Shown piece after piece: positions 35,390-45,407 of a stretch of DNA of 64,000 nucleotides (the first letter of the stretch is position 1; each line of letters opens with the position of its first letter). The DNA is from Siminovitchia thermophila (GTDB taxonomy: Bacteria > Bacillota > Bacilli > Bacillales > Bacillaceae_C), in NCBI RefSeq assembly GCF_016909185.1, contig NZ_JAFBFH010000003.1:124001-188000 (forward strand), given 5' to 3'. The position numbers were made by a program, and so were the translations under genes. Under the pieces are notes generated by a model. The model saw nothing but the letters and a program-made list of their open reading frames with translations, was not told the origin of the DNA and did no database searches.

Positions 35390-36373
35390 TTAAAAATCTG
35401 CAAGCTCCCGCATCGCTTTTTCGACTTTGTCAGGGTTGACCATAAAATACTTTTCCATTGTCGGCGCGTAAGGCATAGCTGGAACATCCGGGCCAGCAAG
35501 CCTCTTTATTGGAGCATCCAGATCAAAAAGACAATGCTCGGAGATAATTGCTGCCACTTCGCTCATGATGCTGCCTTCTTTATTATCTTCCGTTACAAGC
35601 AGAACTTTTCCCGTTTTGGATGCAGCATCAATAATGGCTTGCTTATCTAGCGGATAAACTGTTCGCAAATCCAAAATATGAGTTTCAATACCGTCTTGCG
35701 CCAAACGTTCGGCAGCCTGAAGCGCAAAATGGACACATAATCCGTATGTGATGACCGTAATGTCATCTCCTTCACGTTTCACATCTGCTTTTCCGATAGG
35801 CACGATGTACTCCTCTTCCGGCACATGCCCTTTAATGAGCCTGTATGCCCGTTTATGTTCAAAAAACAGCACCGGATCCTCGTCGCGGATGGCTGCCTTC
35901 AACAAACCTTTCACATCATATGGGGTTGAAGGCATGACGATCTTCAAGCCAGGCTGATTCGCAAAAATGGCTTCCACCGATTGGGAATGATAAAGCGCGC
36001 CGTGCACTCCCCCTCCGTATGGAGCGCGAATGACAATCGGACAGTTCCAATCATTGTTCGATCTGTACCTGATACGGGCGGCTTCGGATATAATTTGATT
36101 GATGGCAGGCATAATAAAATCAGCGAACTGCATCTCGGCAACCGGCCTGTATCCGTACATGGCAGCACCGATTCCGACGCCGGCAATCGCTGATTCGGCA
36201 AGGGGCGTATCAATGACCCGTTCTTCTCCGAACTGCTCATACAACCCTTGGGTTGCTTTAAACACCCCGCCCTTTCTCCCGACATCTTCACCAAGCACGA
36301 ATACTTTATCGTCCCGCTCCATCTCTTCTTTCAGCGCCATCGTTACTGCTTCAATATAAGAGATTACCGTCAT
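35390..36373 (-). CDS. bkdAB: Branched-chain 2-oxoacid dehydrogenase E1 beta subunit
   Basis: This 327-residue beta subunit has the transketolase-like pyrimidine-binding domain (about 5-180, with GEDVGRKGGVFKAT and DTPLAESAIAGVGIG; Glu near 61 activates thiamine diphosphate) and the C-terminal transketolase domain. With the alpha subunit it decarboxylates 2-oxoacids of valine, leucine and isoleucine. The ATG overlaps the alpha subunit stop (ATGA), which couples translation. Confidence 0.93.
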   Translation of the reverse strand: MTVISYIEAVTMALKEEMERDDKVFVLGEDVGRKGGVFKATQGLYEQFGEERVIDTPLAESAIAGVGIGAAMYGYRPVAEMQFADFIMPAINQIISEAARIRYRSNNDWNCPIVIRAPYGGGVHGALYHSQSVEAIFANQPGLKIVMPSTPYDVKGLLKAAIRDEDPVLFFEHKRAYRLIKGHVPEEEYIVPIGKADVKREGDDITVITYGLCVHFALQAAERLAQDGIETHILDLRTVYPLDKQAIIDAASKTGKVLLVTEDNKEGSIMSEVAAIISEHCLFDLDAPIKRLAGPDVPAMPYAPTMEKYFMVNPDKVEKAMRELADF

Positions 36374-37383
36374 AAAAGTTCCCCCTGCTCCCCTTCGTAA
36401 TACACATACTTCAAGGCGTGTTCCGGGGCTGCATACGGAGCTTCTTCCGCATAATCCGTCGCCTCGTTCACCTGTTTCATGACCCGATCGTTGATTTCTT
36501 TTTCCATTTCATCTGTCATGACGCCACTTTCTTTTAAGTAAGCTCCAAACAAAATAATCGGGTCTTGGCTTTTCGCCTTTGCGACCTCGTCTGGAGACCG
36601 ATAAAAGCGATCATCATCATCTGATGAATGTGCAGTAAGCCTGTTGCACATCGTTTCAATCAATGTCGGGCCTTCTCCTCTCATGCACCGTTCTCTCGCT
36701 TCCTTGATAACCTTGTACACTTCAAGAGGGTCATTGCCATCGACTGTGATTCCCGGCATGCCGTATCCAACTGCGCGATCCGATACTTTTTCACAAGCGA
36801 GCTGTTTTTCAACCGGAACTGAAATGGCATATTTGTTGTTTTCACACATGAAAATAACAGGGAGTTTATGAACCCCTGCGAAATTGGCTCCTTCATGGAA
36901 ATCACCTTGGTTTGATGAGCCTTCTCCAAACGTAACAAAAGCAACAAGATCTTTTTTATCCATACGCGCAGCAAGCGCCACGCCAACAGCGTGGGGAACT
37001 TGTGTTGTAACAGGCGACGATCCTGTCACGATCCTGTTTTTCTTTTGCCCAAAATGTCCGGGCATTTGCCGTCCTCCCGAATTGGGATCTTCCGCTTTGG
37101 CAAAAGCGGAAAGGAGTACTTCCTTTGGTGTCATGCCAAATGATAATACGGCGGCAAGATCCCGATAGTAAGGAAGTATGTAATCTTGCTGACGATCAAG
37201 CGCGAAAGCCGCCCCCACTTGAGCCGCTTCCTGGCCTTGGCATGAAATGACGAACGGAATCTTTCCGGAACGATTCAAGAGCCACATCCGCTCATCAATC
37301 CGCCGGGCGAGCACCATTACCTCATACATGTTCAATACTTCCTGATCACTTAATCCGAGTTCTTTATGACGATTTTTTGCCAT
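36370..37383 (-). CDS. bkdAA: Branched-chain 2-oxoacid dehydrogenase E1 alpha subunit
   Basis: This 337-residue alpha subunit binds thiamine diphosphate through the motif running from GEGSSNQGDFHEG (about 164-176) to ENNKYAIS (about 194). The SDDDDRFYR stretch near 269 corresponds to the phosphorylation-loop region of eukaryotic homologues. GHFGQ and the PYYRDL segment are also family typical. The ATG follows GGGGGGGAAAATAA. It pairs with the E1 beta gene, which overlaps by four bases. Confidence 0.93.
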   Translation of the reverse strand: MAKNRHKELGLSDQEVLNMYEVMVLARRIDERMWLLNRSGKIPFVISCQGQEAAQVGAAFALDRQQDYILPYYRDLAAVLSFGMTPKEVLLSAFAKAEDPNSGGRQMPGHFGQKKNRIVTGSSPVTTQVPHAVGVALAARMDKKDLVAFVTFGEGSSNQGDFHEGANFAGVHKLPVIFMCENNKYAISVPVEKQLACEKVSDRAVGYGMPGITVDGNDPLEVYKVIKEARERCMRGEGPTLIETMCNRLTAHSSDDDDRFYRSPDEVAKAKSQDPIILFGAYLKESGVMTDEMEKEINDRVMKQVNEATDYAEEAPYAAPEHALKYVYYEGEQGELL

Positions 37384-37404
37384 TTATTTTCCCCCCCGTG
37401 TAAT

Positions 37405-38829
37405 TTATGAATGGATAGCCTGTCCGTCAACAGCAAGGGCGGCTTCTCCGATCGCTTCGCTTAATGACGGGTGTGGATGGATGGAGTTTGCGACCTCCCA
37501 TGGCGTTGCATCCAGGATTCGCGCAAGCCCGGCTTCCGATATCATATCCGTTGCATGAGGGCCAATGATATGTATTCCCAAAATATCATTCGTCTTTACG
37601 TCGGCGATTATTTTTACAAATCCGTCCGTGTCGCCATACACAAGTGCCTTTCCAATTGCTTTGAATGAAACATTTCCTGTTTTGACTTGATGTCCCAGCT
37701 CCTTGGCCTCTTCTTCCGTTAAGCCGACACTTGCTATTTCCGGATTGCTGTAAACACATCTCGGCACGTCTTTATATTGAATAGGTGATGGGTCTTGGCG
37801 CGTAATATGCTCGACAGCCTTTATTCCCTCATAAGAAGCCACATGAGCAAGCTGGAGCCCCCCAATCACATCTCCAATCGCATAAATATGCGATTCCTTC
37901 GTTTGGTAGTTTTTATTCACTTTAATAAATCCGTTGTCAAGCTCGATATCTGTATTTTGCAGACCGAGATTTTCCGTATTTGGCCGGCGTCCTACGGAAA
38001 CGAGTATTTTTTCGGCCGCAAAAGTCTGCTCCTCTCCCTTGACAATGGCAGAAATGGCGATCGAACCATTCATTTTTTGTATTGTTTCAGGAAGGACCTT
38101 GGCATTGGCAACTACCTTGACCTTCTTTTTCTTTAAAATTCTTTGCATTTCTTTGGAAATATCACGATCCTCATTAGGCAAAATGCGGTCTGCATATTCC
38201 ATAATGGTTACTCCCAACCCAAAATCCGATAGCATGGAAGCCCATTCGATGCCGAGCACTCCTCCGCCAATAATTAAAACAGACTTTGGAAGCTGCTTTA
38301 ATTCCAGTGCTTCATCAGACGTTAAAACAGATGTACCGTCGATGTCCAGCCCCGGCAAAGATTTTGGTCGCGACCCGGAGGCAATGATGACATTTTTCGG
38401 AATAAGCATTTCATTTTCTTCACCACTGTCCATTTCCACTGAAACAGTGCCCGGCAGTGGAGAAAAAATGGAAGGGCCCAAAATTCTGCCGATACCATGA
38501 TAAACATCAATTTTTCCCTTTTTCATTAAATGCTGCACACCTTTGTACAGCGTGGCGATAATACCATTTTTTCTTTCTTGCGCTTTTGCAAAATTCAAAT
38601 GGACACTTTCAGCAGTCACGCCAAAGTCCTCACTTCGTTTAGCTGTTGCATATACTTCTGCGGTGCGAAGCAGCGCTTTACTCGGAATGCAACCTTTATG
38701 CAAACATGTGCCGCCGATCCGGTCTTTTTCCACAAGTGCCGTTTTGAGACCCAACTGTGAAGCGCGGATGGCAGCAACATATCCCCCTGTACCCCCGCCG
38801 ATAATAACGAGGTCATACTCTTTTGCCAT
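37405..38829 (-). CDS. lpdV: Dihydrolipoyl dehydrogenase of the branched-chain complex
   Basis: This 474-residue flavoenzyme has the FAD motif GGGTGGY at about 11-17, the redox-active disulfide in GGTCLHKGCIPSK (Cys43 and Cys48), the NAD motif GGGVLGIEWAS near 187, the second FAD motif IYAIGDV near 315, and the C-terminal catalytic His-Glu pair (HPHPSLSEAI). It reoxidises the lipoyl groups of BkdB. The operon position makes it LpdV rather than the pyruvate complex enzyme PdhD. The ATG follows GAGGAGG. Confidence 0.93.
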   Translation of the reverse strand: MAKEYDLVIIGGGTGGYVAAIRASQLGLKTALVEKDRIGGTCLHKGCIPSKALLRTAEVYATAKRSEDFGVTAESVHLNFAKAQERKNGIIATLYKGVQHLMKKGKIDVYHGIGRILGPSIFSPLPGTVSVEMDSGEENEMLIPKNVIIASGSRPKSLPGLDIDGTSVLTSDEALELKQLPKSVLIIGGGVLGIEWASMLSDFGLGVTIMEYADRILPNEDRDISKEMQRILKKKKVKVVANAKVLPETIQKMNGSIAISAIVKGEEQTFAAEKILVSVGRRPNTENLGLQNTDIELDNGFIKVNKNYQTKESHIYAIGDVIGGLQLAHVASYEGIKAVEHITRQDPSPIQYKDVPRCVYSNPEIASVGLTEEEAKELGHQVKTGNVSFKAIGKALVYGDTDGFVKIIADVKTNDILGIHIIGPHATDMISEAGLARILDATPWEVANSIHPHPSLSEAIGEAALAVDGQAIHS

Positions 38830-38892
38830 TTCTTACCTCCTCATACCCCATTTTCAGACATGACACTCATAACTTTTCCTAAAAAAACTTGT

Positions 38893-39990
38893 CTAAATCC
38901 GGTGATGGAGAATGTGCTTATCATTTAATAAAAACTGACTTCTGGAATTTTTTAGCTTTTCTATTCTTTCTTCGGCCATGCGATCAGCCGCCATATATGT
39001 AGGGATGTTATCCCGTTTTGAGATCATGATCACTTTCTCAACATTGTTGTATATCGTTTCCACCTTCTTTAACGCCCGCTCTTTATTATATCCGTAAAGT
39101 TCATCCGCCACATTAATGACCCCACCGGCGTTAATGACATAATCAGGGGCGTAAACGATCCCCTTTTCATGTATGATGTCGCCGTGCCTATTTTCTTTTA
39201 ACTGATTGTTTGCGGAACCAGCAATGACTTTTACCTTTAATTGCGGGATTGTATCATCATTAATCACGGCTCCAAGGGCACAAGGAGAAAAAATGTCTGC
39301 CTCTACTCCATAGATATCACTCGGATCAGCAGTATTTGCGTCAAAAGCTTCTACTGCGCGATTTACAGCCTCCTTATTAATATCCGTCACAACAAGACGG
39401 GCACCTTCTTCGTGCAAGTAACGGCATAGCTCAAAGGCAACATTGCCGACACCTTGGACAGCCACTGTTCGGCCCTCTAACGAATCTGTTCCAAATGCCT
39501 CTTTGGCAGCTGCTTTCATTCCGACATAGCAGCCATAGGCGGTGACCGGGGACGGATTTCCGGACGAACCGAATGCCGGAGAAATTCCGGTAACAAAATT
39601 CGTTTCTTCATGGATGAGATCCATATCTTGGACAGATGTTCCAACGTCTTCTGCCGTGATATAGCGCCCGTTTAATCCTTGTATGTATCGCCCAAAAGCC
39701 CTGAACATCTCTTCATTTTTGTCTTTTTTCGGATCACCCATGATCACAGCTTTTCCGCCACCCAGGCTTAAGCCGGCTGCTGCATTTTTATAAGTCATTC
39801 CCCTTGCGAGCCGCAATGCATCCTGAATGGCCGCTTCTTCACTATCGTATGTCCACATTCTTGTGCCGCCAAGGGCGGGACCCAAAGTAGTGTCATGAAT
39901 AGCTATAATGGCCTTTAACCCAGACTGCTCATCATGGCAAAATACCAATTGTTCATAGTCATGCTCTGCCAGGTTTTGAAATATGTTCAC
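38893..39990 (-). CDS. bcd: Leucine dehydrogenase
   Basis: This 365-residue NAD-dependent enzyme reversibly deaminates leucine, valine and isoleucine to their 2-oxoacids, feeding the bkd complex. GGTRMW and the glycine-rich [10 protein letters not shown] (catalytic Lys near 80) mark the substrate site. QGVGNVA near 182 is the NAD motif. The GTG start at 39990 sits behind GGGGGG and gives the length of known Bcd enzymes; a longer frame to 40110 would include the promoter. In this window it is the first gene of the bkd operon. Confidence 0.92.
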   Translation of the reverse strand: MNIFQNLAEHDYEQLVFCHDEQSGLKAIIAIHDTTLGPALGGTRMWTYDSEEAAIQDALRLARGMTYKNAAAGLSLGGGKAVIMGDPKKDKNEEMFRAFGRYIQGLNGRYITAEDVGTSVQDMDLIHEETNFVTGISPAFGSSGNPSPVTAYGCYVGMKAAAKEAFGTDSLEGRTVAVQGVGNVAFELCRYLHEEGARLVVTDINKEAVNRAVEAFDANTADPSDIYGVEADIFSPCALGAVINDDTIPQLKVKVIAGSANNQLKENRHGDIIHEKGIVYAPDYVINAGGVINVADELYGYNKERALKKVETIYNNVEKVIMISKRDNIPTYMAADRMAEERIEKLKNSRSQFLLNDKHILHHRI

Positions 39991-40081
39991 CGGACAACCC
40001 CCCACTTTCTTATTTATGAAGTTGCTTATTGAAGCCGTCTGCCGACTGTACTGGAAATATGAATGAGACTTATCATCATTG

Positions 40082-40110
40082 ATTGTAACGAAAAGCTCGG
40101 TGCTTGACAA
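40082..40110 (-). promoter_or_regulatory. Sigma-A promoter of the bkd operon
   Basis: TTGTCA (40110-40105) and TACAAT (40087-40082) are separated by 17 bases. No -24/-12 sigma-L element and no bkdR gene were seen, unlike in B. subtilis. The -35 box overlaps that of the divergent yqzF promoter. Confidence 0.7.
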
Positions 40111-40131
40111 ATGTTACCGATAGGATATGAT
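40104..40131 (+). promoter_or_regulatory. Promoter of yqzF
   Basis: TTGACA (40104-40109) and TATGAT (40126-40131) with a 16-base spacer. The -35 box shares five bases with that of the bkd promoter on the other strand. Confidence 0.6.
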
Positions 40132-40162
40132 TTTTTTGAAGTATTTTTTCAAGGAGATGTAT

Positions 40163-40399
40163 ATGGCACGAATTATTGCACTTATTATATTATTGCTCCC
40201 AGGGATTTTGGCTGGCTATGGCATCAAATTGATGAGGGATATGCTGTTCGGAATTTTACAGTCTCCTTTTCCGAGTTTGGGGATTCAATTTCTTGCCGGG
40301 CTTGTTTTTTTTATTGTCGGCTTAGGTTTTATAGGAGGTTTTATTTTACATCGGGACCGAAAAAGAAATAAGGTACAGGAACGCTTCAAAAAAAGATAA
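40163..40399 (+). CDS. yqzF: Small membrane protein YqzF (DUF2627)
   Basis: This 78-residue protein has two membrane helices (about 2-20 and 37-60) and a basic C-terminal tail (RDRKRNKVQERFKKR). It matches the DUF2627/YqzF family, found next to the bkd genes in many Bacillus species. The ATG at 40163 lies behind AAGGAG. Function is unknown. It is divergent from the bkd operon and ends at a two-way terminator. Confidence 0.8.
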   Translation: MARIIALIILLLPGILAGYGIKLMRDMLFGILQSPFPSLGIQFLAGLVFFIVGLGFIGGFILHRDRKRNKVQERFKKR

Positions 40400-40423
40400 C
40401 CTATACAGCCGGCAACTTTACCT

Positions 40424-40456
40424 AATAAAAGATCTGCAGTATATGCAGACCTTTTA
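40424..40456. terminator. Bidirectional terminator between yqzF and yqiK
   Basis: Arms AAAAGATCTGCA (40427-40438) and TGCAGACCTTTT (40444-40455), with one mismatch, give a hairpin with T runs in both directions between two convergent genes. Confidence 0.8.
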
Positions 40457-41185
40457 TGGGTATTGATTCCTGATTCGATATGCCTTTTTCGGATAATCTG
40501 TTATAATGGCCGAACAATTGATGGCAAATAGCTTTCTCATATCTTTTTCTTTATTGACCGTGTAAGGCCGAACCGCAATCCCGCAATCCATGGCTGCCTC
40601 TATGTCTTCAGGGGAAATGCATTTGAAATTTGGATGAATGCCGCTTGCCTGGAGCGTCCGGGCATAATCCCACGGTCGAAAAAGAACTTCTTTATACAGC
40701 GGAGCCGTTTGGATATCAGGCGCCAATTGGATACAATGAACGAGTGAATTGTGGTTAAAGGAAGAAATGATGACCCGCCCTTCCAAGCAAAATTCCCTGA
40801 TAAGACTAATCACCTTTTCTTCCAAACCTTTATAAGCCTTTACGTTATTTTTCAACTCCACATTGCATATAAGGCCATTCCCTTCCAGCCATTCAAACAC
40901 TTCCCGCAAAGAAGGAATGCGTGCGGCTTTTTTAAAAAAATGGGTAGAATGAAAATTCGCTTTTAATTTCCGGAGCTGTTCAAAAGTAAAATCTTTTACA
41001 TAGCCACTGCCATTTGTCGTTCTGTCGACAGTTAGATCATGTATGACGACAATTTCTCCATCCGCCGCCAGTTGGACATCCAATTCAATCCCGTCTGCCC
41101 CCGCCTTTTCCGCGGCAATAAAAGCTTCCATCGTATTTTCCGGGTGAGTGCCCGCAGATCCTCGATGTGCTAGTATGTATGTCAT
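40454..41185 (-). CDS. yqiK: Glycerophosphodiester phosphodiesterase, YqiK-like
   Basis: This 243-residue TIM-barrel enzyme has the GDPD landmarks: HRGSAGTHPENTMEAF at 7-22, the GIELDVQ metal-binding acids near 37, VIHD near 53, the VELK segment near 113 and a late PYTVN. It hydrolyses glycerophosphodiesters to glycerol 3-phosphate and an alcohol. There is no signal peptide, so it acts in the cytoplasm. The ATG follows GAGGTGG. Position next to spo0A matches B. subtilis yqiK. Confidence 0.9.
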   Translation of the reverse strand: MTYILAHRGSAGTHPENTMEAFIAAEKAGADGIELDVQLAADGEIVVIHDLTVDRTTNGSGYVKDFTFEQLRKLKANFHSTHFFKKAARIPSLREVFEWLEGNGLICNVELKNNVKAYKGLEEKVISLIREFCLEGRVIISSFNHNSLVHCIQLAPDIQTAPLYKEVLFRPWDYARTLQASGIHPNFKCISPEDIEAAMDCGIAVRPYTVNKEKDMRKLFAINCSAIITDYPKKAYRIRNQYP

Positions 41186-41249
41186 CTGCTTACCACCTCA
41201 AAGGGTCTACACCCTCATGATTTTTTAAAATGTTATAAAGAAGAAATAA

Positions 41250-42038
41250 TTATGACGCCTTATGTTCAAGCCTTAGCTTGTCGGCAACCATCGCGATAAA
41301 TTCACTATTGGTAGGCTTGGCTTTGGACATGCTGATCGTATAGCCAAACAGGGATGAAATGGCATCAATATTCCCGCGGCTCCATGCCACTTCAATTGCA
41401 TGGCGAATCGCTCTTTCAACACGGCTTGCTGTCGTATTGTATTTTTTGGCGATATCTGGATAAAGCACTTTTGTAATGGCCCCAAGCAATTCAATATCAT
41501 GATATACCATTGATATTGCTTCCCTTAAATACAAATAGCCTTTGATATGGGCGGGAACACCGATTTCATGAATAACGGATGTAATGCTTGCTTCAAGGTT
41601 TTTCGCTTTATCCTCGCCTTGCTTCTTTGTGTGGGTGGTGGCGGATTTTACGGCTCGTGTGCCTTTCCCGCTCACATTGCGTATATGGTTCACCAGATAT
41701 TCCATATCAAACGGTTTTAAAATGAAGTAAGATGCACCGAGTTCCACTGCTTTTGTTGTTACATCTTCCTGCCCAAATGCCGTCAACATAATAACATTCG
41801 GAAACGGAATTGTTTCAGACTCCCTAATTCTTTCCAATACGCCAAGACCATCCAAATGAGGCATAATAATATCCAAAATCAACACATCGACATCAACTTT
41901 CTCCAGCAAGTTCAGGCATTCTTGCCCATTATGCGCAGTTCCGACAATCTCGATGTCACTTTGGGTGGACATGTACTCCACAAGCAAAGAAATTAATTCG
42001 CGGTTATCATCTACAAGTGCGACTTTTATTTTCTTCAA
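41250..42038 (-). CDS. spo0A: Stage 0 sporulation response regulator Spo0A
   Basis: This 262-residue master regulator of sporulation has a receiver domain (1-125; acidic pocket Asp10 and Asp11, phosphorylated Asp56 in LILDIIMP, Lys108) and a C-terminal DNA-binding domain from about 150. Its recognition helix region ([18 protein letters not shown]) and [15 protein letters not shown] tail are almost invariant in the family. The start is taken as TTG 42038 with GGGAGG eight bases upstream. spoIVB lies upstream, as in other Bacillus. The organism can therefore be expected to form endospores. Confidence 0.97.
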   Translation of the reverse strand: MKKIKVALVDDNRELISLLVEYMSTQSDIEIVGTAHNGQECLNLLEKVDVDVLILDIIMPHLDGLGVLERIRESETIPFPNVIMLTAFGQEDVTTKAVELGASYFILKPFDMEYLVNHIRNVSGKGTRAVKSATTHTKKQGEDKAKNLEASITSVIHEIGVPAHIKGYLYLREAISMVYHDIELLGAITKVLYPDIAKKYNTTASRVERAIRHAIEVAWSRGNIDAISSLFGYTISMSKAKPTNSEFIAMVADKLRLEHKAS

Positions 42039-42217
42039 TTTTAGTTCCTCCCTAAGTCTCAAACGGATTTATTTATAAATTTATTCTAACAGACAATTAC
42101 GCCAAGAAAAGGTAAAATCCTTTTTATATTTCAAAAATAAGAGAAAAAGACAAAGAAAGCTGATATTTGCTATTTTCTTCCACCTATTTCGTCATAAACC
42201 AACATTATTTGCATAAA

Positions 42218-42270
42218 AAACAGGGCTGTCCAGAAAGTCAGTGAAAACTGATTTTCTGTGATAGCCCTTT
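42218..42270 (-). terminator. Second terminator behind spoIVB
   Basis: A long stem with AGGGCT/AGCCCT ends and internal CAGAAA and TCAGT pairings is followed on the minus strand by TTTTTT. It lies in tandem with the terminator at 42278 and insulates spo0A. Confidence 0.7.
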
Positions 42271-42277
42271 TACATAC

Positions 42278-42306
42278 AAAAAAATGGGGGCTATGCATAT
42301 GCCCCC
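42278..42306 (-). terminator. Terminator of spoIVB
   Basis: GGGGGC and GCCCCC arms around a short loop are followed on the minus strand by ATTTTTTT directly behind the spoIVB stop codon. Confidence 0.85.
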
Positions 42307-43614
42307 TTAACCAGCTTTTTCCATTTTTTCTTGACCTTCTTCATAAATGTTAATGCCCGCTTCATGCAGCATCCATTCAATATGGACACCATAGCCGGAA
42401 GTCGGATCATTTACAAATACATGAGTTACTGCGCCGATCAGCTTGTTGTTTTGGATGATCGGACTCCCGCTCATCCCCTGAACGATTCCACCTGTTTTAT
42501 TCAGCAGATCTTTATCTGTTACTTTAATGACCATTCCCTTTGTTGCCGGGAATTTTTGTGGAATCGTACTGACAATTTCAATGTCGTACGCTTTTACTTC
42601 ATTCCCGTCTGTAACAGTTAAAATCTTGGCCGGTCCTTCCTGTACTTGATGGGCCAGCCCAATGGAGAGCGGCGTGTCCATGACGCCGTTTTTAATGTCT
42701 TTTTTTAGCGTTCCAAATATGCCGAACGGACTGTTTAAGGTGATGTTTCCAATGATTTCTTTATTGCCGGAAAAACGAGCCAGTTTTTCTCCGGGATCTC
42801 CATGTTTTCCTTTTTCAATGGAAGTTACCGTTGATTCAACAATTTGACCGTCTTCTACAATAATGGGCTTTTTCGTGTCCATATCCGATATAACATGGCC
42901 GAGGGCACCGTATTTTTTCGAATTTGGATCATAAAAAGTCATTGTTCCAATGCCTGCAGCGGAGTCTCTGATATACAAACCCAATTTAAAGACCTGTTCC
43001 TTTTCGTCTTTTATCGGGACAAGTTTTGTCTCAAATTGTTCCTGTTCTCGGCGAATCGTCATATTAAGCGGCTTTCCATTCTCGCCGGCATTTTCCACAT
43101 AACGGGCCACTTCGTTCATGCTTTTAATTTTGTTTCCGTCAATCGCAGTGATCATATCGCCTACCTTGATGCCGGCCTCTTCCCCAGGAGAAAATTTCCC
43201 GTCATTGTTGGTGACAAGGTGATGTCCGACAACGAGGACACCCAGCGTATTCATTTTGACGCCAATGGACTGCCCGCCCGGGAGTACTTTGAACTGTTTC
43301 AATACATTCACGTTTACCTTTTTCATGGGCAAACCCGCAAGCTGAAGGATCATTTCATCTTTTCCGCTGTTTTCCCCTTTTAGGGATACAGCCTCATCTT
43401 GATCCTCAAGCGTAAACGTGTCTACCGCATCAGCTGAAGCTGCAACAGCACCCGACTTTGGAAATGCCTGCTTATCCCCTTCGAACATCGTGATACTTAG
43501 AGGTATGTGAACATATTGTTGAAACGGCTTGGAAAAGCCAATCATGATTAGAGATACAAGGAGAATTACACCTGTTATTTTTCTTAAGCGCTCTTTCATC
43601 AGTTTCTTTTTCAC
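42307..43614 (-). CDS. spoIVB: SpoIVB serine peptidase
   Basis: This 435-residue forespore-secreted protease triggers sigma-K activation by cleaving SpoIVFA. A hydrophobic export segment lies at about 12-28. A PDZ domain follows at about 120-205 ([14 protein letters not shown], then [13 protein letters not shown]). The S55 peptidase domain carries the catalytic Ser in GMSGSPI near 385 and the His in LGHVISDMD near 238. A GTG start at 43614 behind AAGGCGAGGAG is assumed; an ATG five codons later is possible. It lies between recN and spo0A, as in all Bacillus. Confidence 0.95.
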   Translation of the reverse strand: MKKKLMKERLRKITGVILLVSLIMIGFSKPFQQYVHIPLSITMFEGDKQAFPKSGAVAASADAVDTFTLEDQDEAVSLKGENSGKDEMILQLAGLPMKKVNVNVLKQFKVLPGGQSIGVKMNTLGVLVVGHHLVTNNDGKFSPGEEAGIKVGDMITAIDGNKIKSMNEVARYVENAGENGKPLNMTIRREQEQFETKLVPIKDEKEQVFKLGLYIRDSAAGIGTMTFYDPNSKKYGALGHVISDMDTKKPIIVEDGQIVESTVTSIEKGKHGDPGEKLARFSGNKEIIGNITLNSPFGIFGTLKKDIKNGVMDTPLSIGLAHQVQEGPAKILTVTDGNEVKAYDIEIVSTIPQKFPATKGMVIKVTDKDLLNKTGGIVQGMSGSPIIQNNKLIGAVTHVFVNDPTSGYGVHIEWMLHEAGINIYEEGQEKMEKAG

Positions 43615-43720
43615 TCTCCTCGCCTTCTAGTCCACAGTTATAATGTGACCTCCAGAACGTGCATTTATAACTGGGGGCGAGAAAAAAAGATGTCCAATGA
43701 AGGATAGCTTTTCATTTTTT

Positions 43721-45394
43721 TTAAGGCTTTTTTATGGTATAGGCAGATTGAAGCAATTCTTTGGCATGCCTTTTTGTAATGTCAGTTATCTCGGTTCCAG
43801 AAATCATGCGGCCAATTTCTTTTATTTTTTCTTTTTCAGTCAAGTTTTTAATCGTTGTTCGTGTTCTTTTATGAATGATCTCTTTGGCAATAAGCATATG
43901 ATGATCCGCCATTGCAGCAACTTGCGGTAAATGGGAAATACAAAGGACTTGGGAATTAACGGATATTTTGTACATTTTCTCTGCCATTGCTTGCGCGACC
44001 CGGCCACTTACACCCGTATCCACTTCATCGAATATGACGGAAGTGACTCTTGTCGAAAATATCGTCTTGAGCGCCAGCATAATGCGCGACAGTTCTCCAC
44101 CGGAAGCGACTTTGGACAAAGGCTTTAACGGCTCTCCGGGGTTGGTTGAAATGTAAAATTGAATGTTGTCCAACCCGTTTCCACTTGGGAGCTGTTCGTT
44201 AAAAGTAACCTCAAAAACGGTCTTGTCCATGTACAGTTCTTTTAATTCTCGATGAATGGCATTTGTTAATTTGTTTGCCCATTTTTTCCGGATTTTAGTC
44301 AAATGATTGCCTATATCCATCAGTTGTTTTTTCAACTTGTCCAGCTGCTTTTGTAACTCTTCGAGGCGGCTTTCCTTATTGAGAATCGATTCGGTTTCTT
44401 CCTTAATCTTCTCATAATAATCCAAAATTTGTTCTACTGTATAACCGTATTTCCTTTTTAACTGGTTGATTTCATTCAAGCGCGACTCAATTTCATTTAA
44501 TCGCATTGGATCGTATTCAAGCATATCAAGCTCAGTTCTAATGGTTAAAACAGCATCTTCCAACATATAATAACTGTTCGACACTGACTCTTTGATGGAT
44601 TGGTATTTGCTGTCAACTTCAGCCGCTGTTTCCAGCATGCTCATAGCACGGCCTATAGAGTCAAGGCCGCGTTGATCTCCCTGAAGCTGTTCGTATCCGT
44701 CTTTTAAAGAGCCAAACAATTTTTCGAAATTAACGAGCCGCTTTCTTTCTTCTTCAAGCAGGTCATCTTCATTCATTTTAAGGTTTGCCTTTTCAATTTC
44801 CCGCATTTGAAATTGCAGTAAATCGAGACGATGGGCCATTTGCTGCTCCGTTTTGCTTAGCTCTTTGATTTTATTTTGTACTTCCAAGTATTTTTCATAA
44901 ACATTTGTGTAACGCTCCCGGGCAGGAACGATTTCTTTTTTTCCATATTGATCCAAAAGCAATACATGTAAGGCATCATTCATTAATTCCTGATGCTCAT
45001 GCTGTCCATGGATATCGATGAGCGAGCTGCCGATCTCACGCATTGTAGCGATCGTGACGAGCTTTCCATTCACCCGGCAAACGCTTTTACCGGTGTTTGA
45101 AATCTCCCGGCGCAAAACGACCATTCCTTCTTCTACATCAATTCCATATTCAGACGCTTTTTTAATACAGGAATGTTCATCATGTATAAAAAACAAGCCT
45201 TCTATTTCCGCTTTTTTTTCACCATGCCGCACAAACTCCGCTGATCCCCGCCCGCCAACCAATAAATGGACCGCATCAATAATAATCGATTTTCCTGCCC
45301 CCGTTTCTCCGGTTAAGACAGTTAACCCTTCCGAAAAAGAAATCGATATTTTATCAATGATGGCAAAGTTTCTAATCGACAATTCCTGTAACAA
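43721..45394 (-). CDS. recN: DNA repair protein RecN
   Basis: This 557-residue SMC-like ATPase gathers at double-strand breaks. The Walker A motif GETGAGKS is at 29-36, two long coiled-coil arms run between about 150 and 370, and the ABC signature KVASGGELSRIMLA near 440 and Walker B IFDEVDTGVSG near 470 close the ATP site. The start is TTG at 45394 with GGGGAGG six bases upstream. It follows ahrC by 13 bases. Confidence 0.94.
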   Translation of the reverse strand: MLQELSIRNFAIIDKISISFSEGLTVLTGETGAGKSIIIDAVHLLVGGRGSAEFVRHGEKKAEIEGLFFIHDEHSCIKKASEYGIDVEEGMVVLRREISNTGKSVCRVNGKLVTIATMREIGSSLIDIHGQHEHQELMNDALHVLLLDQYGKKEIVPARERYTNVYEKYLEVQNKIKELSKTEQQMAHRLDLLQFQMREIEKANLKMNEDDLLEEERKRLVNFEKLFGSLKDGYEQLQGDQRGLDSIGRAMSMLETAAEVDSKYQSIKESVSNSYYMLEDAVLTIRTELDMLEYDPMRLNEIESRLNEINQLKRKYGYTVEQILDYYEKIKEETESILNKESRLEELQKQLDKLKKQLMDIGNHLTKIRKKWANKLTNAIHRELKELYMDKTVFEVTFNEQLPSGNGLDNIQFYISTNPGEPLKPLSKVASGGELSRIMLALKTIFSTRVTSVIFDEVDTGVSGRVAQAMAEKMYKISVNSQVLCISHLPQVAAMADHHMLIAKEIIHKRTRTTIKNLTEKEKIKEIGRMISGTEITDITKRHAKELLQSAYTIKKP

Positions 45395-45407
45395 AGAATT
45401 CCTCCCC

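Noticed and set aside
42063-42217. Sigma-H promoter and Spo0A boxes upstream of spo0A
   Set aside because: Expected from B. subtilis, but no match with correct spacing could be made by eye, so none is reported.
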